From assembly GCF_038502225.1 (NCBI RefSeq), contig NW_027195230.1:159501-223500 (forward strand): a stretch of 64,000 nt of DNA, written 5' to 3'. Positions 10,440 through 21,710 of the stretch are shown in pieces. This DNA is from Cherax quadricarinatus (lineage: Eukaryota; Arthropoda; Malacostraca; Decapoda; Parastacidae). Numbering within the stretch: the stretch's first letter is position 1; every line of letters starts with the position of its first letter. The position numbers were made by a program, and so were the translations under genes. The notes under the pieces were generated by a model. The model did not search any database. It was not told the origin of the DNA and worked only from the letters and a program-made list of their open reading frames with translations.

Positions 10440-10894
10440 AACCCACACCTGGTCAACACGTCAAGAAATTAGAGAAAGTGCAAAGGTTTGCAACAAAACT
10501 GGTCCCCGAGCTAAGTGGTACGTCCTACAACCTGATGACAATGGAGGACAGAAGAGATAAGGATGACATGATAACGACATATAAAATCCAGAGAGGAACT
10601 GACAGGGTGGATAGAGACAGAATGTTTCAAATATGGGAAACTGCAACAAAGGGACACAGCTGGAAGTTGAGAACTCAGATGAGTCACAGGTATGTTAGGA
10701 AGTATTTCTTCAGTCATAGAGTTGTCAGGAAGTGGAACAGTCGTTAGAACGATGTAGTGGAGGCAGGATGCATACATAGTTTTAAGAAGAGATACGACAG
10801 AGCTCATGGAGCAGGGAAAGAGTGGATCTAGTAGCGACCAGTGAAGAGGCTGGGCCAGGAGCTGTGATTCGACCCCTGCAACCACAAATAGGTG

Positions 10895-10926
<32 letters not shown>
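10440..10926 (+). pseudogene. LINE A 3'-end fragment, copy 1 of a head-to-tail trio
   Basis: It encodes the end of ORF2 (HVKKLEKVQRFATKLVPEL...MEDRRDKDDMITTYK...RKYFFSHRVVRKWNS), then the 3'UTR and the tail 'aataggtgagtac' with (AC)n at 10898-10926. An early stop follows KWNSR, where other copies continue into LGSDVVEAG. It is a 5'-truncated dead copy, and the next copy starts immediately after its (AC)n. Confidence 0.85.
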
Positions 10927-10930
<4 letters not shown>

Positions 10931-11835
10931 TCCCTGTTTGCAGATGACGTGAAGTTGATGAGAAGAATTCACTCGATCGAAGACCAGGCAGAACTACAAA
11001 GGGATCTGGACAGGCTGCAGACTTGGTCCAGCAATTGGCTCCTGGAGTTCAATTCCACCAAGTGCAAAGTCATGAAGATTGGGGAAGGGCAAAGAAGGCC
11101 GCAGACGGAGTACAGTCTAGGGGGTCAGAGACTACAAACCTCACTCAAGGAAAAAGATCTTGGGGTGAGTATAACACCAGGCACATCTCCTGAAGCGCAC
11201 ATCAACCAAATAACTGCTGCAGCATATGGGCGCCTAGCAAACCTCAGAACAGCATTCCGACATCTTAATAAGGAATCATTCAGGACCCTGTACACCGTGT
11301 ACGTTAGGCCCATATTGGAGTATGCGGCACCAGTTTGGAACCCACACCTAGCCAAGCACGTGAAGAAACTAGAGAAAGTGCAAATGTTTGCAACAAGACT
11401 AGTCCCAGAGCTAAGAGGTATGTCCTACGAGGAGAGGTTAAGGGAAATCAACCTGACGACACTGGAGGACAGGAGAGATAGGGGGGACATGATAACGACA
11501 TACAAAATACTGAGAGGAATTGACAAGGTGGACAAAGACAGGATGTTCCAGAGATTGGACACTGTAACAAGGGGACACAGTTGGAAGCTGAAGACACAGA
11601 TGAATCACAGGGATGTTAGGAAGTATTTCTTCAGCCACAGAGTAGTCAGTAAGTGGAATAGTTTGGGAAGCGATGTAGTGGAGGCAGGATCCATACATAG
11701 CTTTAAGCAGAGGTATGATAAAGCTCACGGCTCAGGGAGAGTGACCTAGTAGCGATCAGTGAAGAGGCGGGGCCAGGAGCTCGGACTCGACCCCCGCAAC
11801 CTCAACTAGGTGAGTACAACTAGGTGAGTACATAG
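10927..11835 (+). pseudogene. LINE A 3'-end fragment, copy 2 (from the RT active site onwards)
   Basis: It begins within the (CA)n at the FADD motif (VSLFADDVKLMRRI) and reads uninterrupted through the ORF2 C terminus to a stop at 11749. The 3'UTR and two 'TAGGTGAGTAC' units (about 11809-11832) follow. The frame is intact, but endonuclease and most of the RT are absent, so it is 5'-truncated and not functional. The 5' junction is flush with the microsatellite tail of copy 1. Confidence 0.88.
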
Positions 11836-11960
11836 CTTTAAGACGAGGTATGATAAAGCTCGGGGAGCAGGGAGAGAGAGGGCCTAGTAGCGTTCTGTGA
11901 AGAGGCGGGGCCAGGAGCTGAGTCTCGATCCCTGCAACCACAATTAGGTGAGTACACACA
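11827..11960 (+). mobile_element. LINE A 3'-end fragment, copy 3 (short)
   Basis: Starts 'tacatagctttaagacgagg' (end of ORF2, SFKTRYDKA-type), continues through the 3'UTR and finishes 'attaggtgagtac' plus a short (AC)n. Its 5' truncation point abuts the tail units of copy 2. Confidence 0.82.
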
Positions 11961-11984
11961 CACTTGACCCACATCTTCTGCATG

Positions 11985-12150
11985 AGCTGGTGCCTTGATG
12001 ACGGTGGAGGGCTTTTGATCCAAGGACTTAAAACTACCTACACTTCCCTTCCTTGGATCCAACCCTATGTCTTCTCATTCTTCGGGCACTGTATAGCTCT
12101 TAAAGGTTTATCTCTTCGTAATAATAATTATAATAAAGGTAAGCTTCAGC
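11985..12150. mobile_element. Short interspersed repeat fragment (ggatccaa-type)
   Basis: Contains 'ggcttttgatccaagga', 'cttccttggatccaaccc' and 'cactgtatagctctt'. Related text lies at 44640-44700, 48150-48190 and 63632-63690 ('ccttccttggatcaaacc', 'aacccctatgggta'). It probably belongs to one dispersed SINE-like family. No tRNA head is visible here. Confidence 0.45.
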
Positions 12151-12570
12151 TCTTGGATTATGTCTGTTGCGTATAACAATGTTATAATATATTTACTTAT
12201 TAAAAGATATATAATAAAATATATTGTATTTTTAAATCTTTATTTTTCTTCAAATTTATATTTTTTTCAGTATTTCATAAACTCCCATGTTTTCAATTTA
12301 TGCAACAAAAATGTGTAATTCTTGGATTGGTTAGTCACCAGAAACCTGAAATACACAAATCATTGGAACGAAACGTGGCTACATTCTTGGCTTTCCTCTC
12401 CCTGAGTCTCAAGTTTCCCTCTCTCTGGAAGTCCTCATCTGGAGACGCAAGTTGAAAAGTTTCCACCATTTCTCTCAGCAAAGTTGATGAACCTTCCATG
12501 ACTTGACTTAAAGTTGAACTGTAATAAACCAGCTCATCTCTGAACATCATGTCTGATTGAGCTTTTTCTT
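12151..12570. other. Unannotated AT-rich sequence
   Basis: No recognisable gene or repeat. The open frame on the minus strand (12335-12550) has no family I recognise. Confidence 0.4.
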
Positions 12571-13010
12571 ATTCTGCATCTAAAAATAAAAGAGTTAAGG
12601 CATGGATAAATGAAGGGGCGAGGGAGAAGACAGAAAGGGAGATAATGAGGAAGAACTTAGAGGGGAAGGGAGTGAGAGAAGGAAAGAATAAGGGAAGGAA
12701 GAGAATGACAAAGGGAAAAGATGAGGAAACGTGGAAAGCAGAGAGGGAGAGAGAATAAGGAAGCGGAAAATTGAAAGATCCATGGGATAAGGAAAGAGTG
12801 CAGGGATGAGGGAAGAAGAGCATCTACAAAACAGGTGATGATGGAAAGAGAGAGGTAGGAAGCAAGACAGGTGATAAGAGAAGGATGAATAGAGGGGAAT
12901 AAGGGAAGGGAAAGATAGGGAAGGAAAGACATATAAGGGATGGGCGGAGAGGGTAGAGAGGGCAGCGGGAGGAAGAAAGTGTAATAAGGAAAAAAAAAGT
13001 CATAAAGGAC
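12571..13010. repeat. Purine-rich (A/G) low-complexity tract
   Basis: About 430 bases dominated by 'gggaagg', 'gagagaagg' and 'aaggaaag' text on the plus strand. Composition alone produces long pyrimidine-coded frames on the minus strand, which I do not count as genes. Confidence 0.8.
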
Positions 13011-13329
13011 ACCGGGGACTGTTAATCTTATGCCTCTATAATTACCTGCTTAATATTTGTGATGGGTGGAGTGAGTTCTAGCTTTTAGTTCTAATTGTTT
13101 TTTTGTTTCTTTACTGCTCTTATTTTGACAAAAATATCTCCTTACATGTGTGTGATTTGGTAATAAGCACAATTACGATCAGTGTTCTTTCTACAAGAGA
13201 GCAAAGATGTGGCACCATAGGTATGCAGTCTTTCGTAGCCAACGATGCTGAACGTGTTTCTTAGCAGCGAGATATACTCACTAAGGATAACTCAACACCC
13301 CCAGTCTGTATATATTCTGTAGACTTAAC

Positions 13330-13580
13330 ATTAAAACATGACGGCCTCAGAAGAAAAGGAATTAGAGAAGACAAAATTATATACAAAATCAAAAGAGAGT
13401 GCATTTGAAAGGAAGGGACCGAGGACAGAAACTCAGCGACGGAAGTTAAAGATCCGATTGAATAACAGGAACTTTAAAATATACTGATTAGTCTTAGGAT
13501 AATCAGGACGTGAAATTATCTACATTAGGAAGTGATGGAAGCAAACTCACATACAGTTTTAAAAATAAATAAAGCAGTCA
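13330..13580 (+). pseudogene. Heavily decayed LINE A-like ORF2 tail
   Basis: Reading across frames gives pieces resembling the LINE A C terminus: 'KGIREDKIIYKIK' (DRGDMITTYKIL) and a closing 'SEVMEANSHTVLKINKA' (SDVVEAGSIHSFK). It has stops and no intact tail. It is much older than the other copies here. Confidence 0.5.
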
Positions 13581-13583
13581 GAA

Positions 13584-14892
13584 ATGCCAACTGCTCTAAG
13601 CTACATCAATCACCAGCTGAGAGCTACATCAGCTTGGGGAAATAGATGGCAAGTAACATTTGCACCTGAGAAAACGCAAATGATGATCGTCTCTAGGCAC
13701 CATGATGGTAATGCAGGTGCTGTAGTAAGGATGAATGGGAGGGTGTTGGCACCTGGAGAAGTTGATATTCTTGGGGTGAAATTTGACTCCAAACTAACCA
13801 TGAAGAACCATGTTGTAAATCTTGCAAACAAGGCAGCCAGGAAGCTTACAGCACTTCGCCGTATCTCGCATCTACTTGACAGTAGGGGTTGCAAGATTCT
13901 GTACGAGGCACAAGTATGCTCGCATCTTGAGTATGCTCCACTTTCTTGGTTTGCCTGCCCCCCCTCTCATCTGCGACTGCTGGACAGAGTAGAGAACAGA
14001 GCAAGACGTCTCATCTCTCGCCTGGACCCATCCTGGATAGATCTGTCATTTCAGCAGAGCCTTCAGCATAGGAGGGATGTGGGTGGCCTTACTGTTATGT
14101 ACAAGGCCAATATTGTCAAAGTACCACACTTGGATCCACTTCGAGGACAGCGTGAAACAAGCTTTTATGCCACAAGACGGGCAGAAAGCAGAAGTTGATA
14201 TTCTTGGGGTGAAATTTGACTCCAAACTAACCATGAAGAACCATGTTGTAAATCTTGCAAACAAGGCAGCCAGGAAGCTTACAGCACTTCGCCGTATCTC
14301 GCATCTACTTGACAGTAGGGGTTGCAAGATTCTGTACGAGGCACAAATATGCTCGCATCTTGAGTATGCTCCACTTTCTTGGTTTGCCTGCCCCCCCCCT
14401 CTCATCTGCGACTGCTGGACAGAGTAGAGAACAGAGCAAGACGTCTCATCTCTCGCCTGGACCCATCCTGGATAGATCTGTCATTTCAGCAGAGCCTTCA
14501 GCATAGGAGGGATGTGGGTGGCCTTACTGTTATGTACAAGGCCAATATTGTCAAAGTACCACACTTGGATCCACTTCGAGGACAGCGTGAAACAAGCTTT
14601 TATGCCACAAGACGGGCAGAAAGCAGCAACTTCACTCTGGCTGTACCCTTCTCCAGAACTTCACTCCATCTGAGATCCTATATACCCAGGATGACTCGAG
14701 TATGGAACTCACAGATGGTTCCAACTTCATCCTGTTCCCTACTTGTATGTCTCATAACAATAAAACTGCTTTCAAATGAGCTGATGTAGGTAACAGCTCT
14801 TAGCTTGCCAATAAAGTTAGGAATCCTTAACCTGTAAATAGCTTGTCAATAAAGCTAGGGATCCTTAACCTTAATTTAACCTTGTCAAACCC

Positions 14893-14927
<35 letters not shown>
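13584..14927 (+). pseudogene. LINE D 3' end (non-LTR RT C-terminal region) with a 433 bp internal tandem duplication
   Basis: The frame starts after the RT active site (WGNRWQVTFAPEKTQMMIVSR) and continues through 'ILGVKFDSKLTMKNHVVNLANK', 'LEYAPLSWFACPPSHLRLLDRVENRARRL' and a C terminus 'FSRTSLHLRSYIPRMTRVWN'. The segment 13758-14190 is repeated at 14191-14623. The second copy has nine C in a C-run instead of seven, which shifts the frame. A 3'UTR and a poly(A) run of about 30 (14897-14927) follow. A minus-strand relative is at 44724-45415. It looks like a CR1/jockey-group element, but I cannot name the clade with certainty. Confidence 0.8.
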
Positions 14928-14929
<2 letters not shown>

Positions 14930-15269
14930 ACGGCACCCTCAACTAAGCCATCCTCAACCACGCTCGACTAAGCCACCTTCAACCACGCCACCAACAATCA
15001 TGTTAGAGACAAAGACTCAGTGTTGCCTTCATAAAAGAAGAGCATGAACAGGTAAGAAGAATATTCACCAACCGAGGAATTAAAGCCATCACTAGGGGCA
15101 CCACGCGTCCATAATTTAAAATGGAGATCCACGAGGTGAAGGGCGCCTCAGGTCTGCCGGATCCTTGCACCGATTCATTACCACTCCACAACTCTCAGGA
15201 TTCAGGTCATGTCTTGCCATAGGGAGATCAACAATATTTGTAATAGCCTCTTTTGCAGTGGTAGCGTTT

Positions 15270-15705
15270 GTGTGTGTATTACCTGGAGTTTACCTGGAGA
15301 GAGTTCCGGGGATCAACGCCCCCGCGGCCCGGTCTGTGACCAGGCCTCCTGGTGGATCAGAACCTGATCAACCAGGCTGTTACTGCTGGCTGCACGCAAA
15401 CCAACGTACGAGCCACAGCCCGGCTGATCAGGAACCGACTTTAGGTGCTTGTCCAGTGCCAGCTTGAAGACTGCCAGGGGTCTGTTGGTAATCCCCCTTA
15501 TGTGTGCTGGGAGGCAGTTGAACAGTCTCGGGCCCCTGACACTTATTGTATGGTCTCTTAACGTGCTAGTGACACCCCTGCTTTTCATTGGGGGGATGTT
15601 GCATCGTCTGCCAAGTCTTTTGCTTTCGTAGTGAGTGATTTTCGTGTGCAAGTTCGGTACTAGTCCCTCTAGGATTTTCCAGGTGTATGTGTGTGTTTTT
15701 AGCGA
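15270..15705 (-). pseudogene. LINE C 3'-end fragment
   Basis: The minus strand encodes HYESKRLGRRCNIPPMKSRGVTS...GPRLFNCLPAHIRGITNRPLAVFKLALDKHLKSVPD, a typical C terminus of a non-LTR ORF2, then a GC-rich 3'UTR ('gcggccc', 'ctggtcac'). The tail is 'ctccaggtaaactccaggtaa' followed by (AC)n. The same family occurs at 38713-39806 and 63737-63880, with a tail fragment at 48592-48640. Confidence 0.82.
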
Positions 15706-15817
15706 CGAAAATCTAGATACTCATTGATACCAGAAAAGAATATTTAAAATAAATTTAAATGCGTTATTAAGCATAAAGCAGATAAGAACACAAGAAAATG
15801 TAAATAGGCGCTGCTGA

Positions 15818-16112
15818 GTAGATTAGCCTGGTGGCTAAAGCTCCCGCTTCACACACGGAGGGCCCGGGTTCGATTCCCGGCGGGTGGAAACATTTCGACA
15901 CGTTTCCTTACACCTGTTGTCCTGTTCACCTAGCAGCAAATAGGTACCTGGGTGTTAGTCGACTGGTGTGGGTCGCATCCTGGGGGACAAGATTAAGGAC
16001 CCCAATGGAAATAAGTTAGACAGTCCTCGATGACGCACTGACTTTCTTGGGTTATCCTGGGTGGCTAACCCTCCGGGGTTAAAAATCCGAACGAAATCTT
16101 ATCTTATCTTAG
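15818..16112 (+). mobile_element. tRNA-derived SINE (SINE-V), full length
   Basis: The head resembles tRNA-Val(CAC): 'ctggtggctaaagc' as A box, 'gcttcacacacggag' as anticodon arm with CAC, and 'gggttcgattccc' as B box. A unique body follows ('cacctagcagcaaatagg', 'gactggtgtgggtcgcatcc', 'gggttatcctgggtggc'), and the 3' end is (ATCTT)n. Transcription would be from the internal pol III promoter. Related copies are at 55735-55953 (internally deleted) and, as subfamilies, at 36040-36306 and 41262-41547. Confidence 0.88.
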
Positions 16113-16384
16113 GTGAGTGAGCGAGTGCGTGAGCCAGTGGGTTGATCAGTACGTGTACTTAGAGATTTGTACTTGTCTCCGACTCATAAGCTTTGTTGAT
16201 TATCACTACTAGTTTAAGGTCACTTGAAATTTGTCACACTGAAGAAAATGTGTGTCCACCACTTCCATACCCAGTTTATTCTACTTTTCTACTACCCCGA
16301 GAATTTAAAAAAAATTTCGACGTTATTTGGATTAATCAATGTCTTAACTTTAATATATATTTCCATGCTTTTGGTCATCGAATT

Positions 16385-16560
16385 TCAAACAGTTTGACCC
16401 TATCTATCCTATTAATTCGTCTTAAGCACATTATTTGTATAATCATGACTCTCCCAATCCACTTTTCCAGAAACTCCAGTATCAGCTTCATAAACATCTC
16501 ATAGTGCACACCCCTCAGCGCTAGGACTATTCTGGTTGCAAACCTTCCGACGATATTCAC
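16385..16560 (-). pseudogene. Old LINE A-like ORF2 remnant
   Basis: The minus strand reads VGRFATRIVLALRGVHYEMFMKLILEFLEKWIGRVMIIQIMCLRRINRIDRVKLFEI. It aligns without gaps to the LINE A segment VQRFATRLVPELRGMSYEERLREIGLTTLEDRRVRGDMITTYKILRGIDKVDKDRMF. The open frame extends upstream to 16959, but that part is not recognisable as LINE A and may be open by chance. Confidence 0.65.
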
Positions 16561-16959
16561 GGTAGTGTTGCTTATTATAGTATTTGCCTGACACATGTTG
16601 ATATAAGAGTCTTCGAGGACTTTTTGATGATTTTCCAGATTATTCAGATATTTGTTAGCCTCGCTTAACCTGCTAAATTTATGCAGTTGATTTGCTCCTC
16701 CCGTCATATGTTCGGTATATGTTATACGGGAGCCTTTTCTTTCGTCGATATTTGTAGTTCCTCGTGTTTCTTTTGTTTCTTCTATCTTAGCTTTCCTTGT
16801 GTTTATTTGAATTAAACTTTGGCGACCACTTGTTTGACCATGACTACACTCTGAATCTTCCTGGAAACTATGTCTTCTCCATTTGAACTTTTTTAAATAT
16901 TTATATCTCTGTACACAGACATACAGAGGATTAAGTGTCCTGTGGCAGGCAGTTAACAT

Positions 16960-18540
16960 ATATTAGAACAAGCAGTGGACTTAGTACCTAACCTTTCATA
17001 TTGATACTTTCTTCCGTATTGCCGGTTATTGTCTTGTCTTTCAGGTACTCTAACTTGTGGTCAAGTATTGATGGTTGGTGACCGGGTGGGTGGATGAACG
17101 AGTGAGTGAACGGGAGGATAAACAAGTGGGTTAATTAGGGAAAGGATTTAAGTTTCAGCAGCTTGTATGGAAGCTGAGGCTTGTTTGGAGAACTTTGAGA
17201 TTAAAAAAAGAAATCAGTATTTTGCACATGGTCTTTTTTTTTTTAAGATATCGCAGGAGTATATCTGAAGGTTCGTTGGAGGGCAGCGTTTACCTGGGAG
17301 ACCACCTGGGAGACCTGGTGGGAAGATCGAAGCCTCATTGCCGTTCATTCTGCTCCCCCGGAGAGGCGCATGACGGAAGCAACCCTTAAACTCATATTTT
17401 CCCGATGATTCTTGTGACGGAAGTAAACTCAGGCAGGGACAAAGGAGGTATTCCTGGTCTTCCCTTCCTATGGGGGGACACAAATTAATTCTCTGGTGCC
17501 GCGAGTTATATCCGGAATGAGACGAAAAATGACGGACAAGCGGTCTGAGGTACAGCAACACTGCGAAAATCGCACTCATTTAAACATGTCAGTGATTAAA
17601 ATACTAAGAAGAGTCGAGATAAACGGAAAGAAAGAGATATGCTAACGAGACGAGACTGAAATATAGACAGTCTAATCATGAAAGATAAATGCGCAGAGAG
17701 ACTATTAGAAAACAGATTTACGGACAAGAACGCTGAAGAGAAAAAACAAATACAGTTTAAAAAATAAGCAGAAATACTGCAAGATGCCGAGAGAAACATA
17801 CATACCAAATCTGATCCTCCGAAACCGCACTGTAAAAATAGTAAGCCATTGAAGAACTGACCTTGTGGTGCCTCTTCACCCAAACTCTCAACATAAAATA
17901 ACAGTTTAAATTCAGCCCTACATTTACTGTCTAGAATCTAGATCTAATCAAATTATAAATCGAAATACAAGAGTACCTTCAAAATTCACAAATCACAATC
18001 CAATAACAAACGTGACATTTTCAAACCTAGTCCAAAAATTTAAATCTACAGTTGATCCTATATTCAAAATCCATAATCCAATTCCGCAATACATATGCAT
18101 TATCAACTAAAAAAAATCACAAAAGAAATTCATTATCGAAAATACCAAAAACCAAACAATGCCTTTTCGGTCTTAACTTTACTAACACAAATACGTAAGT
18201 ATCCAAGGACCCAATATTTAGACTTCCTGAATCATATCCTACAGATTCTTGCTCGATATTTTGCTTTAGTGTGATACTGTTTACTTTTTGTTGTGTGCTT
18301 ATTGGTTTGTGTATTGCTTTATTAAACTTTATTATTATGTATAATCATTAAATGGCGTAGAGCAGAGTTCACTGAAAATCTTGCAACTTCCTTCTAAAAA
18401 TTTCTAAGAACCTTAGAATTCCAACTAGGTGGACCACATCCACCCAAACTTTCTAAGGATTCTTGGATTCAGACTTATTAAATTGTATCCAAATATTCCA
18501 AAACCAAGTTTTAAACTTACTAGGTTACATCCCCAAAAAA
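16960..18540. other. Unannotated sequence
   Basis: About 1.6 kb of AT-rich DNA, including an A-rich stretch at 17580-18150. No recognisable repeat, RNA or coding similarity. Confidence 0.4.
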
Positions 18541-18542
18541 TC

Positions 18543-18568
18543 CATCAAGTCAGAATTCTGACTTGATG
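18543..18568. repeat. Perfect 26 bp palindrome
   Basis: The 13-base half CATCAAGTCAGAA is followed immediately by its reverse complement, with no spacer. No element boundary was recognised on either side. Confidence 0.8.
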
Positions 18569-19480
18569 AATTACATCCCAAATGTTCCGAAGGGCACCAG
18601 GTTTCAGACTTGGTTGAGTAACTAAAATTCGCAAGGTTTTCAGAATTCTGACGTTGTTGATCGCGTCCCTTAAGTCGTTCTGTGTGTATATATAACGAAG
18701 CCAAGAGACGACAAACACCACTAACAAGATCCACCAGCCGGGTAGTATATTTTGCACACTTACTCTCGACTGTTATGGAAAGCAGTTACTCGGGTTGTTA
18801 GAGTATAAACAAGAAGTCTTGAACAGTTTCTTGGGCAAATATGCGAGTATTTGGTGCTAGTGGATAAGTCAGTAGTGTGAATGTGTCAGTGCTTCTTGCT
18901 AGTGGCTGAAGTCATTACTATGTGTCAGTGAGTGTGATAAGTATATCCAACATCTTAATACGAGTACTGTGTGAGTACATGAGTTATTCTTAGTAAATCT
19001 TCACAATGTGAGTGCATAATAAGCACATTTTGAATTCATTTTTTATAATTAAAGCACATTAGTACATTCTGAGTACTTGATAATTTAAGTACTATATTGC
19101 ATACTGAGTTCATGTTTATCACATAAGTGTATCTTCACAAAATGAGCGCAGGGCTCACCATGAGTATGTGTTGAGTACATCTCGACCAAATCTCTTCCAG
19201 GGTTAAACAAAATTTCACCCCAAGGCGTCGATAACTTAAATAAAATATATTTTCCTTCGTAAGTATATATCTGAACAGTAGGAGTGATAATTAAGAAGAC
19301 AGAGCATTACAACGGGCCTCTACTTTCTACACACACTGTGTCCGATGATAAAAATGTTTGTAAAACACTTAAAGAGAGTGTTCATACAGATATGAAGTAG
19401 GTAAGAAGAGAGGAATGAAGGAAGTGAATTATGACAAAGAAATTGCTTTCCTATGAGCGTAAAAATTAGGTTACCAAGAT
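18569..19480. other. Unannotated AT-rich sequence
   Basis: No gene found. It contains several loosely repeated 'gagtac' and 'cacatt' words between 18950 and 19180 without clear periodicity. Confidence 0.35.
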
Positions 19481-19489
19481 ATAATTCAA

Positions 19490-19740
19490 AGGGCAAAGGA
19501 TGGGTTGTATCACTGTTTTGGGCATTTGAAGAAAGTGGAATACAATAGGATGACCAAGAAAGGGGTAGAAATCAGGGGTGAAAGAAGAAGGGGTATGGGT
19601 CGTCCCAGGAAAGGTTGGAGGGGAGGGTAAAGGAGGTTTCGAATGCTAGGGTCTTGAGCATCCAGCAGGCTTGTGTCCCTGAGTAATTCACGGACACTGG
19701 TCACCCTTGGTGGGAAACAGACAGTGTGTTTATAAACCGA
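19490..19740 (+). pseudogene. RTE-like ORF2 C-terminal fragment
   Basis: Plus-strand text reads as decayed 'CFGHLKKVEYNRMTKKG...RGRPRKGWRG', matching the RTE signature RWFGHVERM...RRGRGRPRKGWREGVKE at 23663-24286. It ends near 'gtcacccttggtggga', a version of the RTE 3' end (compare 'gggtcaccctgcctcggtgg' at 25158). There are multiple frame breaks. Confidence 0.65.
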
Positions 19741-19754
19741 ATAAAAAATTTAAT

Positions 19755-19850
19755 GGAATACCGAGACTCGATCCAGTGGTCCGACGATCCTTGAATCTCC
19801 AGCCCAACTCTTTACCATTTTACTATAGGGGATAATTAGTACTCCTAACT
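19755..19850 (-). other. tRNA-like sequence, possible SINE head
   Basis: On the minus strand 'agtaaaatggtaaagag' resembles an A box and 'ggatcgagtctcgg' resembles a B box about 50 nt later. I cannot fold a clean cloverleaf, so this is a weak call. Confidence 0.3.
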
Positions 19851-19856
19851 GAGAAA

Positions 19857-19946
19857 TATCTTTCCTTAGATAGGTTAGTGTTAGACACTGATGCGACTCT
19901 AGAGAGTCGCATCAGTGTCTAATACTAACCTATCTAAAGAAAGACA
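19857..19946. repeat. Near-perfect hairpin with ~40 bp arms
   Basis: The left arm 'agataggttagtgttagaca...' and the right arm '...tgtctaatactaacctatct' are reverse complements with only a few mismatches, meeting at 'cgactctagagagtcg'. Almost no spacer is present. No coding content. Confidence 0.85.
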
Positions 19947-19950
19947 TTTT

Positions 19951-20287
19951 AAGGAGTACTACTCCAACCAAGCAGTTGCTCCTCCTTTTTCTTTCCCATT
20001 AAACTTTATTCTGGAATGCTTATTCCTCTTTGAGTACCTCTTCTATAGTCTCTCTGAAAGAGTAGAAGTCTGAACACTCTGAGATATAATGCTCCAGTCT
20101 ATGGTCCTGTCTCTGTCCACACACTTCGCATTTGTGTCATTGACATCTCCATACAAACCGGTGTGCCAGAGATACAGTCTAGACTTAGTTAAGTAGTAAC
20201 ATCCTGCAGTCTAATGACCTTGTTACTTTTCCCATAGATATGCTTAACTTGGCACATTTCATTATGATATTATTGGATCTGCTAGTT
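19951..20287. other. Unannotated sequence
   Basis: CT-rich to mixed sequence directly after the hairpin. No feature recognised. Confidence 0.35.
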
Positions 20288-20405
20288 CCTATCAGTAAGT
20301 TTATTCAGGTATACACAAATACATAGATTATCATACATAGCAGCATATGTGTAGAGAACATAGGATAACCCAAAAAAGTCAAACAAGGTGATTTATTTCC
20401 ATTGG
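20288..20405 (-). mobile_element. SINE/LINE 3'-tail fragment
   Basis: The reverse complement matches 39908-40024: 'aaatggaaataa', 'ttttttgggttatcct', 'atatgctgctatgtatgat' and a terminal 'cctgaataaactta'. The element's 5' part is absent in both copies. Its 'gggttatcct' text overlaps the 3' body of SINE-V, suggesting a related tail. Confidence 0.72.
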
Positions 20406-20820
20406 ATCCTTTGCTTATTTCCATTGTGCTTATTTCCACTGTACTCTTCTACTGTTTTTCGAGCTTGTTTGCTAGTTCCTGTCTAACAGTGTTTTATAAA
20501 CTTGTTAGAAAATACAAAAAATATACTCTACATTTTCTTTATTTTCATTATTTAATGGTAGTCGTAGGCCAGTAGCCCGAGGCTAGTAGTCATAGATCAC
20601 TAGTCTCTCACTGGTAGTCTTAAATCTCCAGTACCAAAATGTAGCCCTGGAATAATAGTAGTAGCTACAGCACTAGTAGCTACAGCCTTTTACCCCAGGG
20701 TAGGTAGTGCCTTAGCTTCTTTCATGGTGAGAGGAAGGCTCGTTTATGGTAACTAGGTAGTTTACGAGGATAGTTACTCAGGTCACTGTCTGGGTATAAT
20801 GAGCAGGAGGAAGAGGAAGA
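20406..20820. other. Unannotated sequence with short TAGT-rich repeats
   Basis: Irregular repetition of 'agtag' and 'tagtc' words between 20560 and 20700. Nothing coding or RNA-like. Confidence 0.35.
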
Positions 20821-20831
20821 TGCTGAACAAG

Positions 20832-20942
20832 AAGAGAGAGAGAGAGAGAGAGAGAGAGGACAACCGAGAGAAAGGAAAAAGACATCTGTAGTTCCTCATG
20901 ATGAAGTTACTTTTCTATTGTAAAACCGACGATATCAACACA

Positions 20943-20972
<30 letters not shown>
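20832..20972. repeat. (GA)n and (CT)n microsatellites in inverted arrangement
   Basis: (GA)n at 20832-20858 and (CT)n at about 20944-20972, separated by about 85 bases. They could pair as a hairpin stem. Confidence 0.8.
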
Positions 20973-20973
<1 letters not shown>

Positions 20974-20979
20974 CAATAT

Positions 20980-21705
20980 TTGGAATGGAGTGCCAACCTA
21001 TAGCCTTAACTTCAGTCTCATTTGCTTAACGTTAATATTAGATAAATAGATATCATAATTACATAAAAAATAGTAAAATTTCTTAAGAATAACAGGTTAA
21101 CCAAAAATCAATATGTAATTAGAAAAAAAAAATCTTGCCTAACAAATTAACTTTCCTTGCCAAACACAGGTGTGTCTGAGGCAATATGTCAGGCATTGTC
21201 TTATTTGCCAGGAAGCCGAAGGAAGGACTGCAAGGCATGGATAAGTTCGCAACATTACTACGTGAAGTCTTGCAACACCTTAATTCCCAGCAGGAAGCGA
21301 ACCGCCAAAACTACGTAGATACGACGGTAGTCAAAAACATCCAGATGAAATTACCTTGAAACCTGGACACCATGGCAAACAAGTGGTGTGGGGATACGCA
21401 TGGTACATATCTGGCTGATACATATCTCAAGTACAGCGATGAAGGAAGTGCAGCTGCCAGCTTCAGGGACTCCATGTAGATTAGAAAATACAGTGAACCT
21501 GCTCATCGTTACATGTTTCTTCCCATAGTTTCAGAGACCCTCGTCTCATGAGGAAAGTGCGCATCCAAGTTCCTTAAGGAACTAGACAAAAGATTCATCA
21601 CGGCAACTAAGAACCTTGGAGCAGTTCATTTTCTCTTCAGTGTGGCAGATCAGAGAGGTTAGTGTTAGTGTTAGTGTGTGTATATATAATATATATGAAA
21701 GACAA
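20980..21705. other. Unannotated sequence
   Basis: AT-rich to about 21160, then more mixed with no recognised coding similarity. A short TAGTGT repeat and (TA)n lie at 21658-21695. Confidence 0.35.
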
Positions 21706-21710
21706 GCCAC

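Noticed and set aside
18543..18568. The 26 bp palindrome as an operator or origin
   Set aside because: No neighbouring gene or second site; kept only as a sequence feature.
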